From Treponema sp. (GTDB lineage: Bacteria; Spirochaetota; Spirochaetia; Treponematales; Treponemataceae): a DNA stretch of 8,410 bases. The first letter of the stretch is position 1; every line of letters starts with the position of its first letter. Location: contig JAEDED010000039.1 in NCBI GenBank assembly GCA_016293495.1, forward strand, positions 1 through 8,410. The letters run 5' to 3'. Under the pieces are notes generated by a model, which worked only from the letters and a program-made list of their open reading frames with translations, searched no databases and had not been told where the DNA came from. Position numbers and translations under genes: made by a program. Positions 1 to 5,271 of this stretch are shown one piece after another.

Positions 1-426
1 CCCGCTGTCCCTCTTTCAACGCTCCCATGTCCCGTTTTGCACGCCGTTTGTAGAAATTTTTCAACATATATTTTTTTGTACCTATTTGTCCGGAGTAGGT
101 ATATTTTTTCAGTCTTTTATATATGTATAAAATGAATATTTCTGAACACGCATATAATTCTTCTGTATTTACTTCTTTTAGGGAGCAACACAAAAAAAAC
201 TGTAAATGCAAATACTTAGGGAACTGTATGTGTGGATGTTTAGTCTAGTAATCTATGCAGAAAAAAATAAACAATATTTTTGCTTGAAATCCCTCTGAGG
301 TCTCTGGTTTATCGCCTGAAATTTTTCAAAAGCAAGCCTCCGGGAAAAATTCCCGACTACCGAACTTTAGTAGAAAAAACAGGTAGAAAAAAGTATTTTT
401 GCTTATAGTTTGGTATAGTTTTTTTC
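1..426. other. Intergenic stretch without a convincing gene
   Basis: This AT-rich stretch has no open frame with both a ribosome-binding site and recognisable protein content. It holds a terminator-like hairpin at 79-109 (listed separately), a short perfect hairpin at 341-355 (CGGGAA/TTCCCG, 3-nt loop, no T-tract), and two copies of an 11-nt word, TATTTTTGCTT, at 275-285 and 394-404, each preceded by an A-rich run. A 38-codon Cys-rich frame lies at 132-248 without a Shine-Dalgarno sequence (see findings). The first 50 bases are richer in GC than what follows and may be the edge of a gene outside the window; this cannot be decided here. Confidence 0.6.
79..109 (+). terminator. Terminator-like hairpin
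   Basis: TACCTA (79-84) pairs with TAGGTA (96-101) around an 11-nt loop. A T-rich tail (TATTTTTT, 102-109) follows directly. The stem is short and AT-rich, so as an intrinsic terminator it would be weak. It could end a gene entering from the left of the window. Confidence 0.35.
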
Positions 427-455
427 TTGACCTAAATCCGAAAACATCATAAAAT
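427..455 (+). promoter_or_regulatory. Sigma-70-type promoter for the HD-gene leader
   Basis: TTGACC at 427-432 and TAAAAT at 450-455 are separated by exactly 17 bases, close to the bacterial housekeeping consensus. Transcription would begin near 462, giving a leader of about 265 nt before the HD-gene ATG at 728. Everything structured between 485 and 704 would therefore be transcribed. Assignment rests on motif match and spacing only. Confidence 0.6.
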
Positions 456-484
456 TTAATTAAATTAGCGTTAAATAAGAATAG

Positions 485-640
485 GTAGAGCGTGGTGTAG
501 TTCTCAGTGGTCTCCTTGGCGCCCCAGACCCCCTTTAGGAGGGAAGAGAGGGCTTAATTTCGGAGCAGCCCTCTCTCCTGCACGACCAGGAGGGCCTGGA
601 CTCAAGGGGCGCCACGACGCTTCGCTGGTGGCGGGGTGTT
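485..640 (+). ncRNA. GC-rich nested inverted-repeat element (structured RNA or dispersed repeat)
   Basis: In an AT-rich setting this block is strikingly GC-rich and folds into nested stems. A 9-bp perfect long-range stem joins TGGCGCCCC (517-525) to GGGGCGCCA (606-614). Inside it are a 10-bp stem, AGAGAGGGCT (545-554) with AGCCCTCTCT (567-576) around a 12-nt loop, and a small hairpin CCAGG/CCTGG (586-590 with 595-599). After it, CGCCAC (610-615) can pair with GTGGCG (628-633), which competes with the outer stem because both use 610-614. AGGAGGG occurs twice (537-543, 588-594) and either copy can pair with the C-run at 529-533. It lies downstream of the promoter at 427-455, so it may be a leader RNA or an independent small RNA. 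A dispersed palindromic intergenic repeat (REP/MITE-like) is equally possible. I match it to no named RNA family. Confidence 0.45.
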
Positions 641-654
641 GATTTTTTGGTTTT

Positions 655-679
655 GATATTTTTTTGATATCTTTTTTTT
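655..679 (+). terminator. First of two tandem hairpin/T-tract structures in the leader
   Basis: GATAT (655-659) pairs with ATATC (667-671) around a T-rich 7-nt loop, followed by eight T residues (672-679). The stem is AT-only and weak alone, but the form is that of an intrinsic terminator. It lies immediately before a second such structure and within the presumed leader of the HD gene. Confidence 0.35.
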
Positions 680-704
680 GAGACTTTTTGGTCTCTTTTT
701 TTTT
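680..704 (+). terminator. Second tandem hairpin/T-tract, just before the HD-gene RBS
   Basis: GAGAC (680-684) pairs with GTCTC (691-695) around TTTTTG, followed by nine T residues (696-704). It ends only 12 nt before the GGAG ribosome-binding site at 717-720. It could end a small RNA made from the promoter at 427-455, or act as a premature terminator in the HD-gene leader. The 5-bp stem is short, so strength is uncertain. Confidence 0.45.
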
Positions 705-727
705 ACCTTTTATTCTGGAGTGCTTTG

Positions 728-1342
728 ATGGATATTAAGAATTTTCTTCCTGGGGATGATGAAAAGATCAATCAGCTTCTTAAGTTTACTGCTGAAGTTG
801 ATAAGATGACTTCTGTTATTCGACACACTAGGTTGATTGATATGAGTCGTAATGAAAATGATGCTGAGCATTCCTGACATATTGCGTTGATGGCCATTCT
901 GTTTAAAGACTATGCTCCTGAAGGCTGTGATATTGGACGAGCTGTTAAAATGTGTATTGTTCATGATCTGATTGAGATCTATGCTGGTGACACTTTTGCT
1001 TATGATGCTGAAGCTAATAAGGGTAAAGAAGACCGGAAAAAAATTGCGGCTGACAGATTGTTTGGGGAATTACCTCTGGATCTTGGAAAAGAGCTTCGTG
1101 AACTTTGGGAAGAGTTTGATGCCATGAATACACCGGACTCAAAATATGCAGCGGCAATGGACAGGCTTCAGCCTTTCCTGCACAACACACTTACTGAAGG
1201 ACACACCTGGAAAGAAGGTCATCCTTCAATCGAAATGGTAAATAAAAGAATCGCACCAGCTGTTGAAACGATTCCTCAGGTCAAAAGCTGGTACGATTTA
1301 AATATTGAAAGAGCCGTAAAAGAAGGCTGGCTTTCAGACTAG
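728..1342 (+). pseudogene. HD-domain phosphohydrolase (YfbR/HD_3-like) interrupted by in-frame TGA
   Basis: Reading from ATG 728, with GGAG at 717-720 seven bases upstream, gives 204 codons with one TGA at codon 50 (875-877) and an otherwise intact frame. The metal-binding pattern of HD phosphohydrolases is present: His48 in AEHS, His79-Asp80 in VHDLIEIYAGD and Asp145 in AAMDRLQPF. Family members acting on nucleotides or related phosphate esters read AEHSW at the interrupted point, so TGA stands where Trp (TGG) is expected; other Trp codons of the gene are TGG. The fragment restarting at TTG 887 or ATG 890 would lack His48 and probably be inactive. The options are a recent nonsense change, a sequencing error, or readthrough, helped by the leaky context TGA-C. 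The substrate is unknown. Codon choice differs between the two halves (see findings). The stop overlaps that of convergent lysA. Confidence 0.8.
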
Positions 1343-2577
1343 AAAAGCATCATCAAGTCTTCGATTGTCTCACGACGGCGAATCAGTTTTACTTTTCCGT
1401 CTTTGCAGATCAAAACTTCTGCAGGACGTGGACGTGAGTTATATGTTGAACACATACTCCATCCGTAAGCTCCTGTATCAAGAAGACATGCAAGATCTCC
1501 TTCTTTGATTTCAGGAAGCATTCTGTCTTTTGCAAGGATGTCTCCGCTTTCACAGATGTTTCCAGTAACTGTCTGTTCAACAAGACTGTCGCGGCTTACA
1601 GTTTTTCCTTCACGGAGAACTTCAATATCATGCCAGCTGTCATACATTGAAGGACGAACAAGTACGTTCATACCGATGTCTGTTCCTGCATATTTCTTAC
1701 CGGCATTCTGCTTAACTGCGTGAACGCGGCCGAGAATTACGCTTCCTTCTGCAACACAGAAACGGCCAGGTTCTGATTTGAACAATGGAGCCTTTCCGTA
1801 TTTTGCAACAAAGTCATCAAGAATTGGTTCAAGTCTCTTCTTAAAGTCTTCCATCGGGAATGGTTTTTCGTCATCAAGCTTGTGATAAGGAATGCCATAA
1901 CCGCCGCCGAAGTCGATAAACTCAAGGTCTTCAAACTGAAGTGCAATGCGTAAAAGATTTGTAACTGCATCAAGGTAAGGCTGAGGATCCATAAAACATG
2001 AACCGATGTGCTGGTTTATTCCTGCAATCTTTACGTTATACTTTTTTGCAATTTCAAAAATCTGTGAAATATCTTCTTCTGCAATTCCAAACTTTGTCTT
2101 CTTTCCGCCTGTAACAACTTTGTCACAGTGCCCTGCTCCTACTCCCGGATTGATGCGCACTGCACATTTTGTTCCCTTGAGCGAACCGAAAAGTTCGAGC
2201 TGAGAAAGAGAGTCACAGCTTGTCATGATTCCATTGTCGATCGCAAACTTCATTTCTTCTGCGCTTACATTGTTAGGAATATAAAAGATTCTGTCCTTTG
2301 GGAAACCTGCTTTTAAAAGCATCATAATTTCGCCAGTCGACATTGCATCACAGTTATTTCCTTCTTCAAGTGCAAGCTTTAAGATATTAATGTTAGTATT
2401 TGCCTTTACTGAATAGTTAGCAGTGTATGGATACTTTGTGATTACCTGACTTACATCATGCATATGTGAACGAAGAACTTCTTCGTTGTAAACATACAAT
2501 GGAGTTCCATACTGCTTTACGATATCTTCTGGATTGTTTCCCTTAAAGAAATCTACATTGTTAATATAAGAATTCAT
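1339..2577 (-). CDS. lysA: Diaminopimelate decarboxylase
   Basis: This 412-residue protein is a cytoplasmic, PLP-dependent, fold-type III decarboxylase that converts meso-diaminopimelate to L-lysine and CO2, the last step of lysine synthesis. The Schiff-base lysine is Lys58 in YSVKAN. HIGS (190-193) and the phosphate-binding loop GGGYGIPY (224-231) follow. EPGR (269-272), CESGD (342-346), DTGAYG (367-372) and the C-terminal YNSRPRPAEVL are all typical of LysA and separate it from arginine or ornithine decarboxylases. Length is normal. The ATG has an AAGAGG-like ribosome-binding site 5-6 bases upstream. It lies 89 nt downstream of ddh, which makes its substrate, so the two probably form one unit, with hairpins in the gap. 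Its TAG stop shares four bases with the stop of the convergent HD gene, leaving no room for a terminator between them. Confidence 0.97.
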   Translation of the reverse strand: MNSYINNVDFFKGNNPEDIVKQYGTPLYVYNEEVLRSHMHDVSQVITKYPYTANYSVKANTNINILKLALEEGNNCDAMSTGEIMMLLKAGFPKDRIFYIPNNVSAEEMKFAIDNGIMTSCDSLSQLELFGSLKGTKCAVRINPGVGAGHCDKVVTGGKKTKFGIAEEDISQIFEIAKKYNVKIAGINQHIGSCFMDPQPYLDAVTNLLRIALQFEDLEFIDFGGGYGIPYHKLDDEKPFPMEDFKKRLEPILDDFVAKYGKAPLFKSEPGRFCVAEGSVILGRVHAVKQNAGKKYAGTDIGMNVLVRPSMYDSWHDIEVLREGKTVSRDSLVEQTVTGNICESGDILAKDRMLPEIKEGDLACLLDTGAYGWSMCSTYNSRPRPAEVLICKDGKVKLIRRRETIEDLMMLF

Positions 2578-2598
2578 ATAAACCTCTTCTTAAAAATT

Positions 2599-2624
2599 AA
2601 GGTCCGTTTATGGCGGACCTTTTT
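2599..2624. terminator. Two-way hairpin between ddh and lysA
   Basis: AAGGTCCG (2599-2606) pairs perfectly with CGGACCTT (2614-2621) around a 7-nt loop. Read on the + strand it is followed by a T-run ending at 2624. On the - strand, the direction of ddh to lysA, the tail is AATTTTTA and the lysA ribosome-binding site comes next. It may reduce readthrough from ddh into lysA, or act as an attenuator together with the neighbouring hairpin at 2637-2659. Confidence 0.6.
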
Positions 2625-2636
2625 GCATTCAGGTCC

Positions 2637-2659
2637 CACAATCAGTGGTCCTGATTGTG
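2637..2659. repeat. Perfect 9-bp hairpin downstream of ddh
   Basis: CACAATCAG (2637-2645) pairs with CTGATTGTG (2651-2659) around TGGTC. It begins 7 nt after the ddh stop in the direction of transcription. With no T-tract on the - strand it is more likely an mRNA-processing or stability hairpin, or half of an alternative fold, than a terminator. On the + strand a short ATTTTTA follows. Confidence 0.55.
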
Positions 2660-2666
2660 ATTTTTA

Positions 2667-3647
2667 TTAAAGCAAGTGAGCTCTGATTTCATCACCACTC
2701 AATGGTGAAAGATATGCAGGTGCTACATCGAATACTGTGATACAGCCAGATTTTCCTTCTTTCTGCAAACGGTTTACTGCACGAGCAAAAGCGATGATTA
2801 CGCTTGATGTGAATGCAGGGTTTGAATCAAGCTTAAGGCTGTATTCAATTACGTTATTGAATTCGTTGTCCCAGCCTGTTTTTCCGGAACGGATTACGAA
2901 TCCTCCGTGTGGAATACCAGAGTGTTTTTTCAAAAGTTCTTCTTCAGAGATAAAGTGAACTGTAGTGTCGTAGTCTGCAAAATAGTTAGGCATTTCTTTG
3001 ATTTCTTTTTCAATGCGTGCCTTGTCTGCTCCTTCTTCTGCAACTACAAAACATTCACGTGTGTGCTTCTGGCGAGTTGTAAGTTCTGGATTTGTTCCTG
3101 AACGAACAGCGTCGAGTGCAGCCTGTACCGGAATTGTATACTGTTTACCGTTTTTAACACCTTCAATGCGGCGGATTGCATCAGAGTGTCCCTGTGATAC
3201 ACCTTTTCCCCAGAATGTATAATCTGTTCCGTTAGGAAGAATTGCGTTTGCATAAAGTCTGTTCAAGCTGAACATTCCAGGATCCCAGCCTGCAGAAATA
3301 AGAGCAACATGGTTAGAAGCTTTTGCAGCTGAATCAACATTTGCAAAGTGCTGTGGAATTTTTGCGTGTGTATCGAAGGAATCGATTACGTTAAAATATT
3401 TTGCATATTCAGGAGTCTGTTCTGGAAGATCAGTTGCTGAACCGCCACAGAGAACGAGTACATCGATTTCATCTTTGTGGTCAAGAATATCTTTAACATT
3501 GTAAACTGGAACTCCAGCTGTCAAAAGTTTAACAGTTGAAGGATCACGACGTGTGAATACTGCCACAAGCTGACAATCAGGGTTCTGTTTGATTGCGCAT
3601 TCAATTCCCTTACCGAGATTTCCATAACCTAAAATACCGATTTTCAT
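2667..3647 (-). CDS. ddh: meso-Diaminopimelate D-dehydrogenase
   Basis: This 326-residue NADPH-dependent enzyme carries out the one-step reductive amination of tetrahydrodipicolinate to meso-diaminopimelate, bypassing the succinylase and acetylase branches. It follows the Corynebacterium Ddh pattern closely. The Rossmann loop GYGNLG is at 7-12, CGGSATDLPEQ at 67-77, DSFDTH at 89-94, SAGWDPGMFS at 118-127, the substrate-site block from WGKG to IRRI at 146-161, and IPHGG at 245-249. Length is close to the family norm of about 320. The start is fixed by the N-terminal glycine motif and by AGGAGA seven bases upstream of the ATG (3655-3660). lysA lies directly downstream. The TrmB-like gene lies 92 nt upstream on the same strand. 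I could not identify a confident promoter in that gap, so co-transcription with the regulator remains possible. Confidence 0.96.
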   Translation of the reverse strand: MKIGILGYGNLGKGIECAIKQNPDCQLVAVFTRRDPSTVKLLTAGVPVYNVKDILDHKDEIDVLVLCGGSATDLPEQTPEYAKYFNVIDSFDTHAKIPQHFANVDSAAKASNHVALISAGWDPGMFSLNRLYANAILPNGTDYTFWGKGVSQGHSDAIRRIEGVKNGKQYTIPVQAALDAVRSGTNPELTTRQKHTRECFVVAEEGADKARIEKEIKEMPNYFADYDTTVHFISEEELLKKHSGIPHGGFVIRSGKTGWDNEFNNVIEYSLKLDSNPAFTSSVIIAFARAVNRLQKEGKSGCITVFDVAPAYLSPLSGDEIRAHLL

Positions 3648-3686
3648 AATTTAGTCTCCTTATATAATTGATAAAATCCTTATTTT

Positions 3687-3700
3687 TCCGCACAAGCGGA
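3687..3700. repeat. Small GC hairpin between the regulator gene and ddh
   Basis: TCCGC (3687-3691) and GCGGA (3696-3700) form a 5-bp stem with loop ACAA. A T-rich tail (TTTATATTTTTT) follows on the + strand only, where no gene lies upstream. On the coding (-) strand it has A-rich flanks and is not a convincing terminator. It could be a weak regulatory hairpin in the ddh leader. Confidence 0.3.
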
Positions 3701-3739
3701 TTTATATTTTTTCCTGACTTAAGTTTCAGAATCTAAAAC

Positions 3740-4432
3740 TTACAAATTATTTTCAATAAGGAATATTTTGTTTTTCAAATATTCCTTCATTACAGATACA
3801 AGATTTTCCTGACCGGAATAAAGACATTTATCTTCTACACTTCCGGTAAACTGACCTGTAAGAACAAAAGATGAATCAGCAATAAATCGAATCTGATTTT
3901 CTTCAATCTTTGTTTTATAAATCTTTGCACCTTTCATTTCAAAACCGTCACTTACAATTACGATTTTAATTTTTTTAGCTGCAAGATTTTCAAGTTCTTC
4001 CTGAAAATTATTAATAATAGTTGAACTTGCAAGAAGGTAAATTCGTTTTTCAGTTCCTTCAAGCATCTGTTTAACTTTATTCTTAATATTTACGGAACCT
4101 TTAATCGTTATGTAACCGTCAGCAGCTGCAACCTCAGCAGGTTTATGCTTAATGATAAAATCAGCTTTTTCTTTAAGTGAATTGATTCTGTTTTTCAAAA
4201 AGATTTCTACATCAACCGGAATATATTTAGCTGACTCACCTTCTTCAAGATAACAGGCACCTTTAGTTACAAGTTCAGCAACTGCCGCATATACATTTGA
4301 TCTTGAAATTCCAGTTTCTTTTGAAAGTTCATAGCCGGTCATCTTTCCATGCTTTATAAGCTCTACATAGATAGAAGCTTCCTGGCGGGATAATCCAAAA
4401 GCAATAAGTTCTTCGATTACTTTCTTTTCCAT
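3740..4432 (-). CDS. TrmB-family transcriptional regulator
   Basis: This 230-residue protein is a cytoplasmic DNA-binding regulator. Its N-terminus (about 8-75) is a winged helix-turn-helix of the TrmB type: LIAFGLSRQEASIYVELIKHG leads into TGYELSKETGISRSNVYAAVAELVTKGA, the recognition-helix region. A charged linker (about 75-100) probably forms a dimer coiled coil. The C-terminal half (about 105-230) resembles the phospholipase-D-like effector domain seen in many TrmB proteins, as in KRIYLLASS and KKIKIVIVSDG; no catalytic HKD motif is visible, as expected for a sensor. TrmB relatives usually bind sugars or other small metabolites, but the ligand here is unknown. A 30-bp palindrome directly before the gene, lying over its promoter, points to self-control. 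No good Shine-Dalgarno sequence precedes the ATG. Position next to ddh-lysA is suggestive but does not prove control of lysine synthesis. Confidence 0.85.
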   Translation of the reverse strand: MEKKVIEELIAFGLSRQEASIYVELIKHGKMTGYELSKETGISRSNVYAAVAELVTKGACYLEEGESAKYIPVDVEIFLKNRINSLKEKADFIIKHKPAEVAAADGYITIKGSVNIKNKVKQMLEGTEKRIYLLASSTIINNFQEELENLAAKKIKIVIVSDGFEMKGAKIYKTKIEENQIRFIADSSFVLTGQFTGSVEDKCLYSGQENLVSVMKEYLKNKIFLIENNL

Positions 4433-4435
4433 AAC

Positions 4436-4465
4436 TTTTAGTAGTACTATTTAGTACTACTAAAA
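4436..4465. promoter_or_regulatory. 30-bp palindromic operator, probably for the TrmB-like regulator
   Basis: TTTTAGTAGTACTA (4436-4449) and its exact reverse complement (4452-4465) are separated by two bases. The palindrome begins 3 nt from the regulator start codon and runs into the -10 element (4464-4469). It covers the expected transcription start near 4457, so a bound dimer would block initiation or early elongation. A perfect 14-bp half-site over its own promoter is typical of autorepression. I found no second copy in the window. Confidence 0.75.
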
Positions 4466-4492
4466 TATAACACTTAAATGCACATTAGTCAA
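4464..4492 (-). promoter_or_regulatory. Sigma-70-type promoter of the TrmB-like gene
   Basis: On the - strand TTGACT (4492-4487) and TATATT (4469-4464) are 17 bases apart. The start point falls near 4457, within the palindrome at 4436-4465, giving a leader of about 25 nt with no clear Shine-Dalgarno sequence. Confidence 0.7.
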
Positions 4493-4514
4493 CAGTTGTA
4501 AAAATCGAAACTAA

Positions 4515-5222
4515 TTAAATAAAATGATTAAAGGCGTTTATAATTTGAGAAACGTTCTCTACCCTATATTCAGCATCAGGAAAGTTTTCGTTATAAAGAT
4601 CAATCCAGACTGTATGCCAGCCGAGTTTTTTTGCAGGAATAATATCGTTATTAAAATTATCTCCTACGAATACAAGCTCTTCAGGATTTTTTCCAGACAG
4701 CTTCTGTGCTATCTTGAAAATTTCAAGATCCGGCTTATCAACCTTGTGTTCTCCTGAAACTATTATAAGGTCCGGATCGAGCCATTTTTCAAGTCCAAGA
4801 TTTTTAATTTTATTTCTCTGATGCGTTCCAGGACCGTTAGTGATGATTCCTATTCTGTCAAAATGTCTTTTCGAATAATCAAGCATTTTTACGATATCAT
4901 CATTAAGCTTCAACGAATACAATTTCTGTTTATAAATGGAATGAAAATCGAGAGCTTGCTGTTCCGTTATCTGAATATTGCAGTCAGCGAAGCCGTTCTG
5001 AAATCTGTAGACATACATCTGGTCCATAGTAATTCCACCACGCTGCGACTGATAAAAAACTTCATCTCCACGAATGCGGCATCTGTCATTTGCCTTTTTC
5101 TGAATACTTATATATTCATCTGAAGGAAATTCTGTTTTGTGGAAAAATTCCTCGAATGCCTGAAAAAAAGCATCGCATCTGAAATATAAAGTATCGTCAA
5201 GATCAAAAAAAATTGTTTTCAT
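4515..5222 (-). CDS. HAD-superfamily hydrolase (putative phosphatase)
   Basis: This 235-residue soluble protein is a subfamily I haloacid-dehalogenase-like phosphohydrolase with all four motifs. Motif I is DLDDTL, with nucleophile Asp7 and acid/base Asp9. Motif II is ITNG with Thr128. Motif III is Lys163 in DKPDLEIF. Motif IV is FVGDNFNNDI, with Asp188 and Asp193. Residues about 15-105 form a helical cap (C1 type). The layout resembles the YjjG/pyrimidine-nucleotidase group, but the substrate cannot be named from sequence. The ATG follows from motif I sitting at the very N-terminus. There is no Shine-Dalgarno sequence, and the likely promoter puts the transcript start only a few bases before the ATG. 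It is divergent from the exported-protein gene and followed, 82 nt downstream, by the TrmB-like gene with its own promoter. Confidence 0.9.
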   Translation of the reverse strand: MKTIFFDLDDTLYFRCDAFFQAFEEFFHKTEFPSDEYISIQKKANDRCRIRGDEVFYQSQRGGITMDQMYVYRFQNGFADCNIQITEQQALDFHSIYKQKLYSLKLNDDIVKMLDYSKRHFDRIGIITNGPGTHQRNKIKNLGLEKWLDPDLIIVSGEHKVDKPDLEIFKIAQKLSGKNPEELVFVGDNFNNDIIPAKKLGWHTVWIDLYNENFPDAEYRVENVSQIINAFNHFI

Positions 5223-5242
5223 ATAGTTATTATCAGTATAAT
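5213..5242 (+). promoter_or_regulatory. Promoter of the exported-protein gene
   Basis: TATAAT (5237-5242), a perfect -10, is preceded 18 bases upstream by TTGTTT (5213-5218), which lies over the start of the HAD gene. Transcription would begin near 5249, about 23 nt before the ATG at 5272. Confidence 0.5.
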
Positions 5243-5262
5243 TTTTTTTATTTATTTGTTAA
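5235..5262 (-). promoter_or_regulatory. Promoter of the HAD gene, overlapping the divergent promoter
   Basis: On the - strand TTAACA (5262-5257) and TATACT (5240-5235) are 16 bases apart. The start would fall about five bases before the ATG, giving a nearly leaderless mRNA. The -10 overlaps that of the divergent + promoter. Confidence 0.5.
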
Positions 5263-5271
5263 AGTAAAAGC

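Noticed and set aside
1..29. Start of a minus-strand gene (ATG at 29 reading to the window edge)
   Set aside because: Only nine codons are visible, with no clear ribosome-binding site; too little to support a gene.
485..640. Integron attC site, 6S RNA or signal-recognition-particle RNA
   Set aside because: The conserved attC core triplets and the diagnostic bases of 6S or SRP RNA are not present; only the nested-stem shape is similar.
875..877. TGA as a selenocysteine codon
   Set aside because: The family has Trp, not Cys, at this position, and I see no stable hairpin immediately downstream resembling a bacterial SECIS.
710..964. Minus-strand open frame opposite the HD gene
   Set aside because: It is an antisense shadow of the T-rich HD coding strand, with low-complexity composition and no family content.
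887..1342. A shorter HD gene starting at TTG 887 or ATG 890
   Set aside because: It would lack the first metal-binding His (in AEHS) and has no ribosome-binding site; the same frame continues upstream to ATG 728 with a good site, so this is the tail of an interrupted gene.
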